This document shows, piece by piece, positions 34,523-45,840 of a stretch of 64,000 nt of DNA. Made by a program: the position numbers and the translations under genes. How positions within the stretch are numbered: the first letter of the stretch is position 1; each line of letters starts with the position of its first letter. Source of the stretch: Phycomyces blakesleeanus NRRL 1555(-) (lineage: Eukaryota > Mucoromycota > Mucoromycetes > Mucorales > Phycomycetaceae). The notes under the pieces are model-generated. The model did no database searches. It was given only the letters and a program-made list of their open reading frames with translations, and was not told the DNA's origin. The DNA lies in NCBI RefSeq assembly GCF_001638985.1, contig NW_017265151.1:372001-436000 (forward strand), written 5' to 3'.

Positions 34523-35982
34523 CTAGGAAGTCATGTAGGTGTTGATATCAATATCTTCAGGGAGAGGGACAATGTTGATCTCGAAGCGGCTCTGGACATC
34601 CTTGAGAACATCTGAGTCCTTCTCATCGGAGACGAAGGTAATGCCGAGACCCTTGGTACCAAAACGACCGGCACGACCAACACGATGGAGATATGTATCA
34701 GCACTGTCGGGCATATCATAGTTGATAACAATATTAACACGTTCAATATCGATACCACGACCGAAAATATCGGTGGCTACCATAATACGCTTCTCAAAGT
34801 CCTTGAACGACTTGTAACGCTTGATACGTTCGTCCTGGCTCATCTGGGAGTGAATACAAATACTGGGGAAGTTACAATCGGTCAAGATACGGTTGAGCTC
34901 ATTTGCACGAGGAACGGACCGCACAAAGATGCAGACCTGGTTGAACTCCAGAGTGTCGAGCAATTCATTGAGCTTTCTGTTCTTCTCACGTTCGTCCATC
35001 TTAATGTAGAATTGTTGAAGACCGTGGAGAGTGAGCTTGGCCTCGTCGTCAACGTAGATCTCAAGAGGGTTCTGCATAAACTTCTTGCACACAGGGCGCA
35101 TCTCTTTGGCGAGTGTGGCAGAGAACATCATGACCTGCTTGTGATGGGGAGTAGATCTGAAGATATCCTGTACGTCTCTACGCATATCTATTTTTTTTGG
35201 AGTTCATGATATTTAGAATATTCCTTTTCTTATCCCAAGTAAAGATATACACATACCGAGCTGTTCCAGCATCTTGTCGCACTCGTCAAGAACGAAATGC
35301 TTTACATTGCCCAACTTGAGATACTTGTCACGGACAAGAGCGAGCACACGGCCGGGAGTACCAACAAGAATATGAGGACACTTTGTCTTATCTTTAAGAG
35401 TCTCGACATCCTTTGTCATAGGTACACCACCATAAAAGACCTCAGTACGGATCTCAGGGAGATACTTTGAGAATCGGGCATACTCATTCTTAATCTGGAA
35501 AGCCAACTCACGGGTGTGGCAGAGTACAACAACAGATACATCGCCGTCGACAGGCTCAATCTGCTGGAGGGTGGCAAGTACAAACACAGCAGTCTTACCC
35601 ATACCAGACTTGGCCTGGCAGATTACGTCCATACCAAGGATAGACTGAGGAATACACTCCTGTTGAACTATGGTAGGCATAAGTCATCAGGTTGATCGGC
35701 ATAGTATAGTAGTTGGCTAATATTTGTTTTACTGCTTTTACCTTCTGAAGGATGCTCGAAACCGCAGTCAACGATACTTCTCAACAATTCGGGCTTGAGT
35801 AAGAAATCGCGGAAACCAGTGGAGTGGATACCAACATAAGAACCCTTCTTGTCTTTCTTGGACTCATCATCTTCAGTAGCAGAAACGGTTTCCTTTTGGG
35901 TAATGGAAGATTCCTGGGGAAGATTTTGTTCATCTTCCTCTTCATAGTCGATCAAATCATCAGCATGGTCGGCGGCAGACAT
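34523..35982 (-). CDS. SUB2: DECD-box RNA helicase Sub2/UAP56
   Basis: Sub2 acts in spliceosome assembly and loads the TREX mRNA export complex. Three exons (35982-35742, 35667-35257, 35187-34523) give 438 aa, the usual size. The acidic N-terminus is followed by the Q-motif region GFEHPSEVQQECIP, motif I AKSGMGKT (about residues 99-106) and Ia HTRELAFQI. Then come GTPGRVLAL, motif II DECD (about 208-211) and motif III SAT. Domain 2 carries [21 protein letters not shown] and [13 protein letters not shown], ending INTYMTS. The DECD variant separates Sub2 from ordinary DEAD-box proteins. ATG 35982 was chosen; 10 nt upstream a CAG could serve as acceptor of a 5'UTR intron whose donor might be GTATGT at 36430-36425. 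That intron is inference only. Confidence 0.96.
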
Positions 35983-37515
35983 GTTCAATACTGAGGGACG
36001 TGGTAATGTTTAGTAAGTGAGATCGAAACGTCAAGGGAGACCAAATAATTTTTTTCTGCTTTCTGTCTGGGCATTAAATAGTTGTAGCAAGTTCATCATT
36101 CCTTCCACCTCGTGCTCTTCTCTGTCTCGTCTGCCTGTCTGCACTAAAGTTGTTCATGTTGAAAGGGGGGAGTGGTATTGAAGCATGTACGTAGTTGTAG
36201 TTGTAGATGTAGATGATGTGTATAAATATATATAGGTATAGAGCAGGATGATGTACAAGGAAAGATGTGTCATGAATGGTTGATTCAATGAAGACCAGTA
36301 AAGAATCCAAGCCACGTTTGTCGGACCAAGACAGACTTCTTGAGGTAGAAAGCGAGCGAACGAGAGAGCACGATAGTCGGGGATAGGAAGACGCCAGCCC
36401 CTGCCCAGGGTCCGTAAAGCGGCGACATACCTTTGGTAAAAAAGGATGAGGGTAGGTGGTATTTAGAGGCACGTTGGAGTGTGATGGATGGATGCACCGA
36501 AGTTATTGATGGCTGGATAGGATGAGGAAGACGCCTGGGGGCTATTTACACCAGAAACTACGTCATCTCGTCTTGTTCTTCACTTCTTTTTTTTTCATGC
36601 ACAAAGTATCCATTTGAGTGTCAGACCTAACACCCCTTTTTGTGGTTTAATGGGAAACAAAATTAGTCATACTCCAGAACATATGCAGCGGCTACGTTAA
36701 AATAAGATTTTTCGGCCGATTAACCGTAGATAACGAAGTGTTGTTCAAAAAACCGCCTGCAGCAATTACAGTTTAGACAATGTTAAATCCCACGTAACGA
36801 TATAAATCAACCTTTGCGTTTTTAAATTGTTTCGTCTTTTCTTTTTCTTCATATCCTTTGCTACAACGAATAAAAGTATATAAAATGAGTAGCGAAACTT
36901 CCACAAATCATGCTCACTATGAAGCAGACAAGCTTTCAACTATTAAAGAAAAATGCCAGCAAACTTAAAGCTTGCAAAGCCAAAGCCAAATCCAAAAGAT
37001 ATTCAATTGGTTCTGATTGACCTGATTCTATTCATTGATAGTTGCATCAATAACAAGTTTCATGAATGTTTTGATACTTAAATTAGCAATTAAGTTGCTA
37101 AGAATTTAGTTTTAAATTACAATATGTTCTAGAAAAAGCCTATAAAGGTTCATTGGTCGTTTGATACATTCTGCCAAATGGGATAAAATCGTACTTTTAC
37201 GAAGCTCATCACAATTTTAACCTTGACCTTGAGCATTTTTCAAAAACTATATGGGTAGATAGAAGTTGATCTTATTGGCTGATCTCATAGTGAACATTTT
37301 TTTATTGACTGTCTATATCTAATAAATAAGTGACCGTCACCCCTACAACGCAACAGATTGAAAGGGTTAATGGTGAGAAGAACAGTGAACGCTGGACGTG
37401 GAAGGAAGGCGAGGGTGACACAAAACTGGCCAATAGCCAATCAATCCTAGGAAACTTGCATGATGCCAGTCAAAAGTGCTGCGAAGACGGAGGTTGTAAA
37501 TACACTTTCTTTAAG
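35983..37515. other. Divergent intergenic region SUB2 / VAC14
   Basis: This 1.5-kb spacer lies between divergent start codons. The half near SUB2 (35990-36550) is less A+T-rich and probably contains its promoter and 5'UTR. The middle (36884-37100) has short broken frames, such as a 42-codon frame starting MPANLKLAKPKPN near 36952, which could be decayed coding DNA. The VAC14 side has paired CCAAT boxes. No complete gene is supported. Confidence 0.5.
37430..37441 (+). promoter_or_regulatory. Tandem CCAAT boxes upstream of VAC14
   Basis: Two CCAAT pentamers, 37430-37434 and 37437-37441, lie in GGCCAATAGCCAATC, 75-86 bp upstream of the VAC14 start codon. CCAAT is the binding site of the conserved fungal Hap2/3/5 (NF-Y) complex. 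Position and duplication suggest a promoter; use in vivo is inferred. Confidence 0.5.
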
Positions 37516-40500
37516 ATGGATACTGAAGTATTCTCGGGACCACTTGTCAAGGCCCTGACAGACAAAACATATCTTACAAGAAAGAAGGCTGCTCTTCAAA
37601 TAGAAAGGCAATACTATATACACGCATAAATACACTTATATGAAAAATAAAATTATACAAAGGTTGTCTATTCAATATTGACATAATAAATCCTTACAGG
37701 CTTATTACGAAAAGTGACAAGGTTCCAGAACAGATCAACACCATCATTGAGACACTTGTCCAAGATTTTGTGTATTCTAACAACCCAAACTATCGAAATG
37801 GTGGCCTTATCGCCCTCGCCGCGGTGACTATAGCATTAGGTCCCGTAAGTGTTTTGTGTATACATTGACAATCGACTCAATCAGATGGTTAGGATATTGC
37901 ATTGCACCTTGACATCATCATACCTCCTATCCTCTCATGTTTTAATAATCAAGACTCAAAAGTGAGATATTATGCTTGTGAAAGTATGTATAACATCGCC
38001 AAAGTTGCTAAAGGAGAGGCACTACGGTTTTTCAACGGTATTTTCGATGCCTTGTCAACAGTAAGTTACTATAACCACTGTACTATAAAACGGCTACCTA
38101 ACCGTAAGAACCGGAAAAATAAACAAACGCACACACAAACAAACAAAATAAACATCAACGAAGTTGTCTGAAGATACCGAAATGTCTGTTAAGAGTGGAG
38201 CTGAATTGCTTGATCGTCTTATCAAAGACATAGTATTGGAACTAGCAACAACTTATATATCACCATTTGATCCTCCTGGTCAGACGACTACATTCTCGCT
38301 ACCAAACTTTATTCCTCTTCTTTCGTCAAAGATATCGACCAAACACTCCTTTACCCGGAATCATCTTGTACTGTGGATCAGTAATCTTGAATCGATTCCA
38401 GAATTAGGATTGATTTCCTATCTACACGAATTTCTGGATGGATTACTTGATTTTATGAGTGATCCAAGTGAAGATGTACGAGTAGCGACTGAACAGCTAC
38501 TCGACAATTTTTTGATGGATATCATGGACGATTGTTTCGCTCGGCAAGTTGCTGATGATCACGGTTCTGCCTCAGATGAAGAGCCAGAAGGAAAATATAA
38601 TAGTGATGACGGTGAAGGTGATGGTGAAGGAGAAGAAGACGAAGACGATGACGAGGATGCTGAAAGAACACTCAAAGGAAAATCCGTTGAAAAGGTTTCT
38701 CCACCTCAGGCAAACATTCAATATGGACGAATCATCAAGATTCTCGTTCCTCATTTATCTTCACCAAATGAAGAGATTCAGAAAGTTGCTCTAAAATGGA
38801 TGAATGAATTGCTCAACAATGAAAAGGATATCATCATCCAATTCACACCTCAGATCATATATGCCGTTTTACCGTCACTTTCTCACCCTGTCAAGGAAGT
38901 CAAAGTGGCGGCAACCAGAACTAACCATAGTCTACAGAGACTTGTTCTTGAAACACCCGTAATGGAAAGTCTTGAGGTCGAGGATCCTTTTGATTATCAA
39001 ATGACTGTAACAAACTTACGACTGCAATTTCTAAATGAACACGAAGAAACCAGAATAGCCAGTTTAGATTGGCTATTAATGCTTCACAAAAAAGCACCTT
39101 ATAAAGTGAGTATAGTACCTAAAACCTATATACCTATTCCAAAAAAAGAAGAAGAAGAGAGAGTGCTTGTTGTAACAATTACTTGTTTAGATCCTGGCTT
39201 CAGATGATGGAACATTTCCTGTGTTACTCAAAACGCTCTCAGACTCGTCTGAAGAGGTAATTTTGTTTAGTAGAGAAAATGATGGAAGGATATTGGATAT
39301 AACTTGTATTTTGTGTAGGTGATTCGGCGTGATCTCCAGCTGCTGGCTCAGATATCTTCCTACTCGGACAACGATTACTTTCGTAGCTTTATGATGAATC
39401 TTGTTTCGCTATTCAGTACAGATCGTCGGCTATTAGAGAATAGAGGCAGCTTGATTATTCGTCAACTTTGTACTAGCCTCGATCCAGAGAGAATTTACAT
39501 CACCTTGGCTGATGTGCTAGAAAAAGATGAGGTAGACAAACTAGCCAACAAGTGTGTACAAGCTTACTGACAAATACACAAAATGCAAAATGACAAAAAA
39601 AAACCGATGGAAAAAGGATTTGGAGTTTGCTAGTATCATGGTTCAGAATCTCAACGTGATTCTCATAACCTCTGCTGAACTTACTGATCTTCGCAAACGC
39701 CTTCGAAATTTAGATACGAAAGTAAGTTCCATCATAAAGCATATACTCTTACAGTAATAACCTATTAGCTTGTTTTTTTTTTAAAAAATAGGATGGTCAA
39801 CAACTATTCACTTCTTTATATAAGTCCTGGTGCCATAGTGCCGTGGCTACTCTTTCATTGTGTCTCTTGGCCCAGGCCTATGAACATGCGGCAAATATGC
39901 TTCAAGTCTTGTGAGTCGTTCTTTTTTTAAGGTATATTTTTATTGATAAAATGCTTTATACACACACGTAGTGCTGAACTCGAAATTACTGTCAATACAC
40001 TTATCCAAATCGATAAGTTGGTACAATTAATTGAATCACCTGTATTCACTTGTAAGGACATGAAAATATATCTAAAATTCGGGAGTTCTATTTAAAGCTT
40101 GCGTAAATATTATCCAGATCTGCGCCTCCAATTACTAGAGCCAGAAAAATATCCTCACCTGTTAAAGTGTCTTTATGGTTTGCTCATGCTTTTACCTCAG
40201 TCATCCGCATATTCCACTCTGAGAAGTCGTCTTAGTTGTGTGTCTTCTCTTGGATTCCTTCATGTCATGCCCAAAAGGTATATACAGAAAGCTTCTACAC
40301 TAACCAGTATATTTATTTATCTATTTTTTTTTGCAAATAGTCCAATGGAAGTACCAAAGAAACAGCCAACAAAGAGTATTAGTAATGGACATCCAAAAAT
40401 AATAGATGATTTTATAAAATTCAATGAGTTGCTTCAGCACTTTAGAAATGTTCAGTTCAAGCATGAGCGATCACGAAAACAAGGTAAAAAACTTGTGTGG

Positions 40501-40884
40501 TCTGTTATCTCCTAAATTTCAATGTTTTAATATGGATATGTGTATAATGTATCCTAGCTATGCAAAGTATCGCTCGTAATAATACATTCAGGCCTCGAAG
40601 ACCTTACTTTTTTCATGGTAAGAAGCCGAAAATGAGCTTTGTATAAAGACACACTTTCTTATTTGACACATTGTTTTTTTTTTTTAAAAAAAAAAAAAGG
40701 GTCGTCTGGTGGAGCCATAAGCCTTACTAGTGATCCTTCAAGTACAAGCAGTCGAGATATTGGTTTAGAAAAGGTTTCGAAAAACCATAATTCAAGCAAT
40801 AATAATTCTCTGGGTATAAAAGAGAGAACGACAGGCATTAATGGTTCCTCTCGACTATTATCTCACAAAGGACGCAAGCTATAA
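37516..40884 (+). CDS. VAC14: Vac14, scaffold of the Fab1/PIKfyve lipid kinase complex
   Basis: Vac14 is a HEAT-repeat protein that holds Fab1 kinase and Fig4 phosphatase together to make and turn over PI(3,5)P2 on vacuole/endosome membranes. Thirteen exons are read: 37516-37607, 37700-37844, 37893-38060, 38164-39105, 39191-39256, 39319-39531, 39617-39721, 39792-39910, 39972-40051, 40118-40277, 40341-40483, 40558-40617 and 40700-40884. They give 825 aa. Conserved blocks are [70 protein letters not shown], and [12 protein letters not shown]. The C-terminal core has [38 protein letters not shown] and [14 protein letters not shown]. An acidic insert ([17 protein letters not shown]) sits in exon 4, and the tail is a Ser/Asn-rich extension. 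Intron 1 appears to use a GC donor (37608-37609). The reading frame continues open upstream of the chosen ATG without homology. Confidence 0.93.
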
Positions 40885-42783
40885 TTATAAATAGCCCATG
40901 TTCTCTGTTTCTGTGGACTACAATAAAGTATACATATTAAATATCTGAAGTCCATACGATATCTTGTATTTAAACTAAATTGTGAAAACAAGATACATCA
41001 TCTTTTTTCCCCAATATACAGCCTCCAAAGATGTTCCCGGCAGACCAAGACAATTTATCTATTATTTTGAATAATAAAGTACTAATTTGCGAAACAAACA
41101 AGAAAGTAGAAAAGGAGAGACGATAAAATAAAATGAATCTCACAAGTGCTGCTAGTCATCAAAAGATATATATCTATATTTTTGAATAAGAAATATTTTA
41201 TTTCTCCTGGACAATAAAAATAAAAATTCATGAGCTTTTTAATCCTTTGTTGGACATGTAAAACTTGTAAATAAAGGATGTAGCGGTACAATCGATTGTA
41301 CACTCTCTAAGAACCTTATATTGATACATTGATAACTTTTACACTAAATACTATCAAATATTAAGGACATTGAACTGTGCGATAAAGGGCTTTGAGAATT
41401 AGCCAGCATAAAACTTGGATTTGAAACATATTTATCATACCTTGTAAGATCTGAAAACAAAGCTGAGTGAAATGAGAAAAAAAATTGGGAGGACATAATA
41501 TTCAAAAGTGGGAAACATTAGACTTGGATATTCTTTCACATCTGGTGTAAGTGGTGCGAAATATATATGCGCAAATAAGCCAAACTCCCTATTGTTATCT
41601 TTTAAGAGTTGCTATATAGATCTATTAACTGTAGACTATGGAGACTTATCACAGGTGAAGACCAAAGCCATGCTGAATAAATGATATTATTCCTTGTTCA
41701 ATTTTGTTTTATTATTCTCAGAAAGCAAATAACCTTTGGGTGGAAATGTATAAGATAAGAATCATAAATTGATCACATGTATTATCATTAATTATTATTA
41801 TTATTTAAGGGTGTGGTCAACTGTAATATTTATATTTCATATGTAAAAAAAAAACTTGCAGTTACAAGACTATGTATATACATATGCTTGTATTATAAAA
41901 AAAAACAGACAAAGAAAGAAATAATACTGATTGAGTTTAAAGCGTAAAGAAACCAATTGATTTTTCTTATCACTGAATAGAAACCAAAAGCAGATATTTA
42001 TTATCGAGTGGTTGTCTGCAGGACCTTGTATTCAGAAGGTTCCTCAGGGCAGACTAGGAATTGCCATTGCCCCCACTTTGAGGGTTAGATATTATATATA
42101 TATATAAATATATTTAAGTAGCTAACAAAAAAAGATATTAGGTTTTAAGTGATAGATAAATGGCAAGGATCATTTTGTGTTCTTGTTTATTACTTGTGCT
42201 CTTATTAGATGAAACATATTCTCACAATTTGATTATCGCCCATACGAATACACATAAGCATATGGATATACACACGCTGAAAAACAAGGCATGATGATCT
42301 GTGTCGCATTTAATGAAATATCTAGGTACGGAATAGGGGTATCTATCAGTAAGATTGATGCTTACAATTCCTGAATATTAGTCTCAAGGGATACGATGAA
42401 CCAAAATGGCTTGTTTTCTTCTCAGAAAACATAACAATGCCAATCTCGGGCTAAACTTGGCCATTGAGATCAATCTTTCCAGGCCTGTTTGATACTTGTC
42501 AGGATAACCACGCGCCTTGTCATGAGATACACGGCAGTGGGAGGTGCACTTTTACCGATCCCTGGAAATGTACTCTTTATCGACATTTTAAAGCCTGTCT
42601 TTAGTATACATCCTACTTATATGTATATACACTATTATTATATACAAGTGATATACAAGCAACACTCGTAAAGAATATATCTTGCGCTTATTGATTATTG
42701 TGATGAGTAAAATATTCACTCGTATGCCTTTGGTACTCATGACCTTCTCCAAATCGGGTACACAAGATATAAAAGAGTCAAAA

Positions 42784-42817
<34 letters not shown>

Positions 42818-42912
42818 GTGTTATACCGTTTGGGAAGTTTTGTTTTTCTTTCTATTTTATACACATTTCTTTTTCTTTTCTTTTTTTTTAAAAGAAAAAG
42901 AAGAGAATAATA
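40885..42912. other. Intergenic VAC14 to nucleoside transporter
   Basis: No gene is recognised in 2.0 kb. The left half is A+T-rich. The stretch 42290-42660 is more complex and may be promoter. (AAT)n at about 42786-42814 and a T9-A4 tract lie just upstream of the next start codon. Confidence 0.5.
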
Positions 42913-44734
42913 ATGTTTGATTCTATTAGTGACTATTGTCGGTCAAAGCTCCCTTCTACAAAGGGAAGAGGCAATGCAGAAGAGGTTCGAGGATTGCTTG
43001 ATGATCAGAATATAGCATCGCTTGTCACTTATGCAGAACAAAATGACAAATACAGCTTGGTGTATTGGGTAAGAATAAATGATATCTATATGATTCTTAC
43101 TAATCGGCAATATAGATCTTCTTCCTGTACGGCATCGCCATGCTTTTGCCATGGAATGGTCGGTTTTGAGATTGTCAGATGGATTAGAATGTCATTTAAC
43201 ATGTTTGACAGTCTTCATCACTGCATCCGAGTATTTTGCCAAACGGTTTGAAGGTTCTGGGTACGAGGGTACATTTCAAAACTACTTCTCCACTAGTTTC
43301 ACAATAGCAAATCTCGTATGTTTTGCCATGCTTTTGTGGAAGCAAAGCAAGGTATGAAAACTGATTTGGAGTAGTGACGATGAAATAGTAACTTTACTAA
43401 CACAACTCCGTATATATCTATCTACTTTTATACATATACATATATATTTATGTATCTAATTGCAGTCTACTGCTTTCTATGTGGATCTTGTATCATCAGT
43501 GGTAGTGAATGTGATTGTATTTGGTGTCATGGCTATTACCGTAGAGACTGATGTGGGTGGATCAGAGTATTTCTGGTGTACACTCGTAATGTTAGTTGTC
43601 ACTGGTGTATCCACCAGTTTCTTCCAAGTATCTGTGTTTGCTGAGGCTAGTCGGTTTCCATCAGAGTATATGCAGGCTGTGATGAGGTACATGATCCCTT
43701 TTATACATTCAAGCCCGGCAAACTTGTATAATAAGAGGTTGACTTACCAAATACTTTGTTAATTTTTTTTTAATTAGTGGTCAAGGTAGGATTGTTAATA
43801 TTTCTTGGAAGTTTTGTTTCTAGTACAACTGAACTAGGATACTAATGTTATGATCCTGGTATCATTTGATGTCTTAGGTGTTGCTGGTGTTGCTGTTGCA
43901 GTATCATCTATTTTGAGTGCATTGGCGGGATCTACAAATAGCCCACCCGATGAAGCAGCCATCGCAAGATCCGCGTTTCTGTACTTCATGACAGCTCTCC
44001 TTATCACTGTGGCTGCATTGATTGGCCGGTTTGTGGTTGCTAGACAGCCGTTTTATCTGCGCCATATTACATTCGAGACTGTGCCGGCATCTGCCTCGGA
44101 TGTTAGTTCTGAAGATGATGTGGAGAGCTCAAGCCAGTTGTTTGCCACCGAGTCACTTTCTGTATCTAGAGTGTTTTGCAAGTCGGCTGGTCTGATCTTT
44201 GCTGTTGGATATGTGTTCTTTATCACTCTTGCCCTTTTCCCGTCAATTACCGCCCTTATCAAGTCTGTCCACCAAATTGAGGTTCCCCTTAGATCCATGA
44301 CTGGCCGCAACCGATTTTTTGATGATGACATCTTTGTTGCCTTTCATTTTTTGCTCTTCAATGTCGGTGACTGGGTTGGTCGCACCATGCCAATCATCCA
44401 GGCTTTCCGGACATTTGATACCCGGGCATTGACCTTCATGTCGTTGGCGCGTACCATATTCGTCCCGGCCTTTTTAATCTGCAACGTGGTTGTTCCGGAC
44501 GACCGGAAATTATCCGTGTGGGTTAATAGTGACATAGCCTACTTTATTATTGTCTGGTTATTTGCAGTTACAAACGGTTGGATTGGCAGTCTGACGATGA
44601 TGGCTGCTCCCCAGCAGACTTTTCTCAAGAGTGCGGCCGAAAAGTCTTTGATCGGAAGTCTGATGAGTTTCTTTTTGGTACTTGGGTTAGCCATCGGTGG
44701 CGCTGCAAGCTTCATCTTGAGAGCAATGGTTTAG
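42913..44734 (+). CDS. Equilibrative nucleoside transporter (ENT/SLC29 family)
   Basis: ENT proteins move nucleosides (and some bases) across membranes, normally with 11 transmembrane helices. Six exons (42913-43068, 43116-43158, 43212-43351, 43466-43686, 43778-43785, 43878-44734) give 474 aa. Family marks are the first helix FFLYGIAMLLPWNVFITASE, the FQNYFSTSFTIANLV helix, the STSFFQVSVFAEASRFPSEY segment, SGQGVAGVAVAVSS, and the late helices FLLFNVGDWVGRTMPII and NGWIGSLTMMAAP. A long acidic/Ser loop (SDVSSEDDVESSSQL) lies between helices 6 and 7, as usual. The conserved SGQG is encoded across an 8-nt microexon; without it the frame breaks. Whether it sits in the plasma membrane or vacuole cannot be told. 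Confidence 0.93.
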
Positions 44735-45007
44735 AATAAATAAATTTGTAATTAAAATAATTTTATTGAAAATAATCATTTCCAATTGAACTGACTTGTG
44801 AAAGAAAAGGCAATCAAGGACAGTTCATTGGAGAAAAGTTATATATATATATAAGAGTAAATGACGGATGTTTATTTTATTTTATTTTGTTTTATTCTCT
44901 TTGGCTTTAATAAGAAACAAATAGGTTCTATAGACCGTTGCTCTTTTTAACTTGCATTTCTATTATTTCTATTATTACTTTGCTTTATCAGTCGAAACAA
45001 TTTAAAA
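44735..45007. promoter_or_regulatory. Spacer with probable promoter of the next gene
   Basis: This A+T-rich spacer has a (TA)n tract at 44840-44854 and (TTTTA)n near 44873-44895, about 110-170 bp before the start codon at 45008. There is no coding signal. Confidence 0.45.
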
Positions 45008-45457
45008 ATGTCCGATGCCCCACTGTTCACAAGCGATTTAGCAATGTGGTCCCCTCCAGTAATCTCTGCCTTTCTCAGCCCCATCAGTTCTGTGGGATAC
45101 GAACTTGCTGACGATCCAATCACCTTCATTCATGAGCCTGTCTACCTCCCGCTCGCCTGTGTTATCTGTGGGCTCCCACATGCTCTACCGCCTCAACCAA
45201 CCACATCTTTACCTTGGAATCCTGTTGACATCATGGCCACGCCGGTATCACTCTCCGAGAAGACGCATATTACATCCGATCGAAGTCATCTTTACAGTCT
45301 ACCAGTACACACCAAACACCAATCTCTTTTCCGGGCATTTGTACAACGACTTGCACGAATTGTAAGACGCCTTATCCAACAAAAGAGACATATTTATCCT
45401 GTCAAGAGAAGCCACGAATACTGCACCACGGAAAATCAAGAGATCAGGGTTCAATAA
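45008..45457 (+). CDS. Hypothetical protein, 149 aa, single exon
   Basis: I do not recognise this protein. The frame runs ATG 45008 to TAA 45455-45457 without introns. Its base composition is distinctly higher in G+C than the flanks and its codons look used, so I think it is real. The first half is rich in Pro and Ser with hydrophobic stretches and one CxxC (LACVICGLPHALPP). The second half has a basic segment, FRAFVQRLARIVRRLIQQKR, that could form an amphipathic helix. No signal peptide or membrane helix is evident. It lies downstream of the ENT gene on the same strand with its own spacer. It could be lineage-specific or an exon of a longer gene. Confidence 0.55.
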   Translation: MSDAPLFTSDLAMWSPPVISAFLSPISSVGYELADDPITFIHEPVYLPLACVICGLPHALPPQPTTSLPWNPVDIMATPVSLSEKTHITSDRSHLYSLPVHTKHQSLFRAFVQRLARIVRRLIQQKRHIYPVKRSHEYCTTENQEIRVQ

Positions 45458-45699
45458 ATGAAAGAAAAAAGAATAAATGTATGGTCAAAGAGCGGCAACA
45501 AGACCAAAAATGGATACCCCGGCTGCCAACCTTTTTGTGTGTTTAGTTTGTTCAATGAAAAGCTATTATTCATATTTCTTACTTTATGGATTAACCAGGC
45601 ATCCTTGGCAAAGAGGTAACATGCCGCAGTTAAAGTTTGCTGCTGTAGTTGTTGTTGTTCTTTTGTACAAGCTACAAGAAATACTTAAACTCATCTTGT

Positions 45700-45840
45700 A
45701 CACATAAAGTTTGTTGGTTGTCATGGCAACATGTATCACATAACCCCTTAAATCAGAAAACACAATGATCTTGTCACCTTGGAAACGAGGATACTTAATT
45801 TGGTATTGTAAATAGTGATAATATAAAGCTACTAAAGCAT
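45700..45840 (-). pseudogene. Possible fragment of an XPB/Rad25 (TFIIH helicase) gene
   Basis: A minus-strand frame contains QYQIKYPRFQGDKIIVFSDL and, a little later, NKLYVYK. In XPB/Rad25/Ssl2 the C-terminal helicase domain has a very conserved string around (R)GDKIIVFSDN followed by a tyrosine-rich stretch at the same spacing, so this looks like a piece of that gene. Nothing else of XPB is visible on either side, so it would be a dead duplicate or captured fragment. The match is short and chance resemblance is possible. Confidence 0.35.

Noticed and set aside
36074..36472. 132-aa minus-strand frame upstream of SUB2
   Set aside because: It has low-complexity Ile/Tyr content in the middle and no homology; more likely SUB2 5'UTR or promoter.
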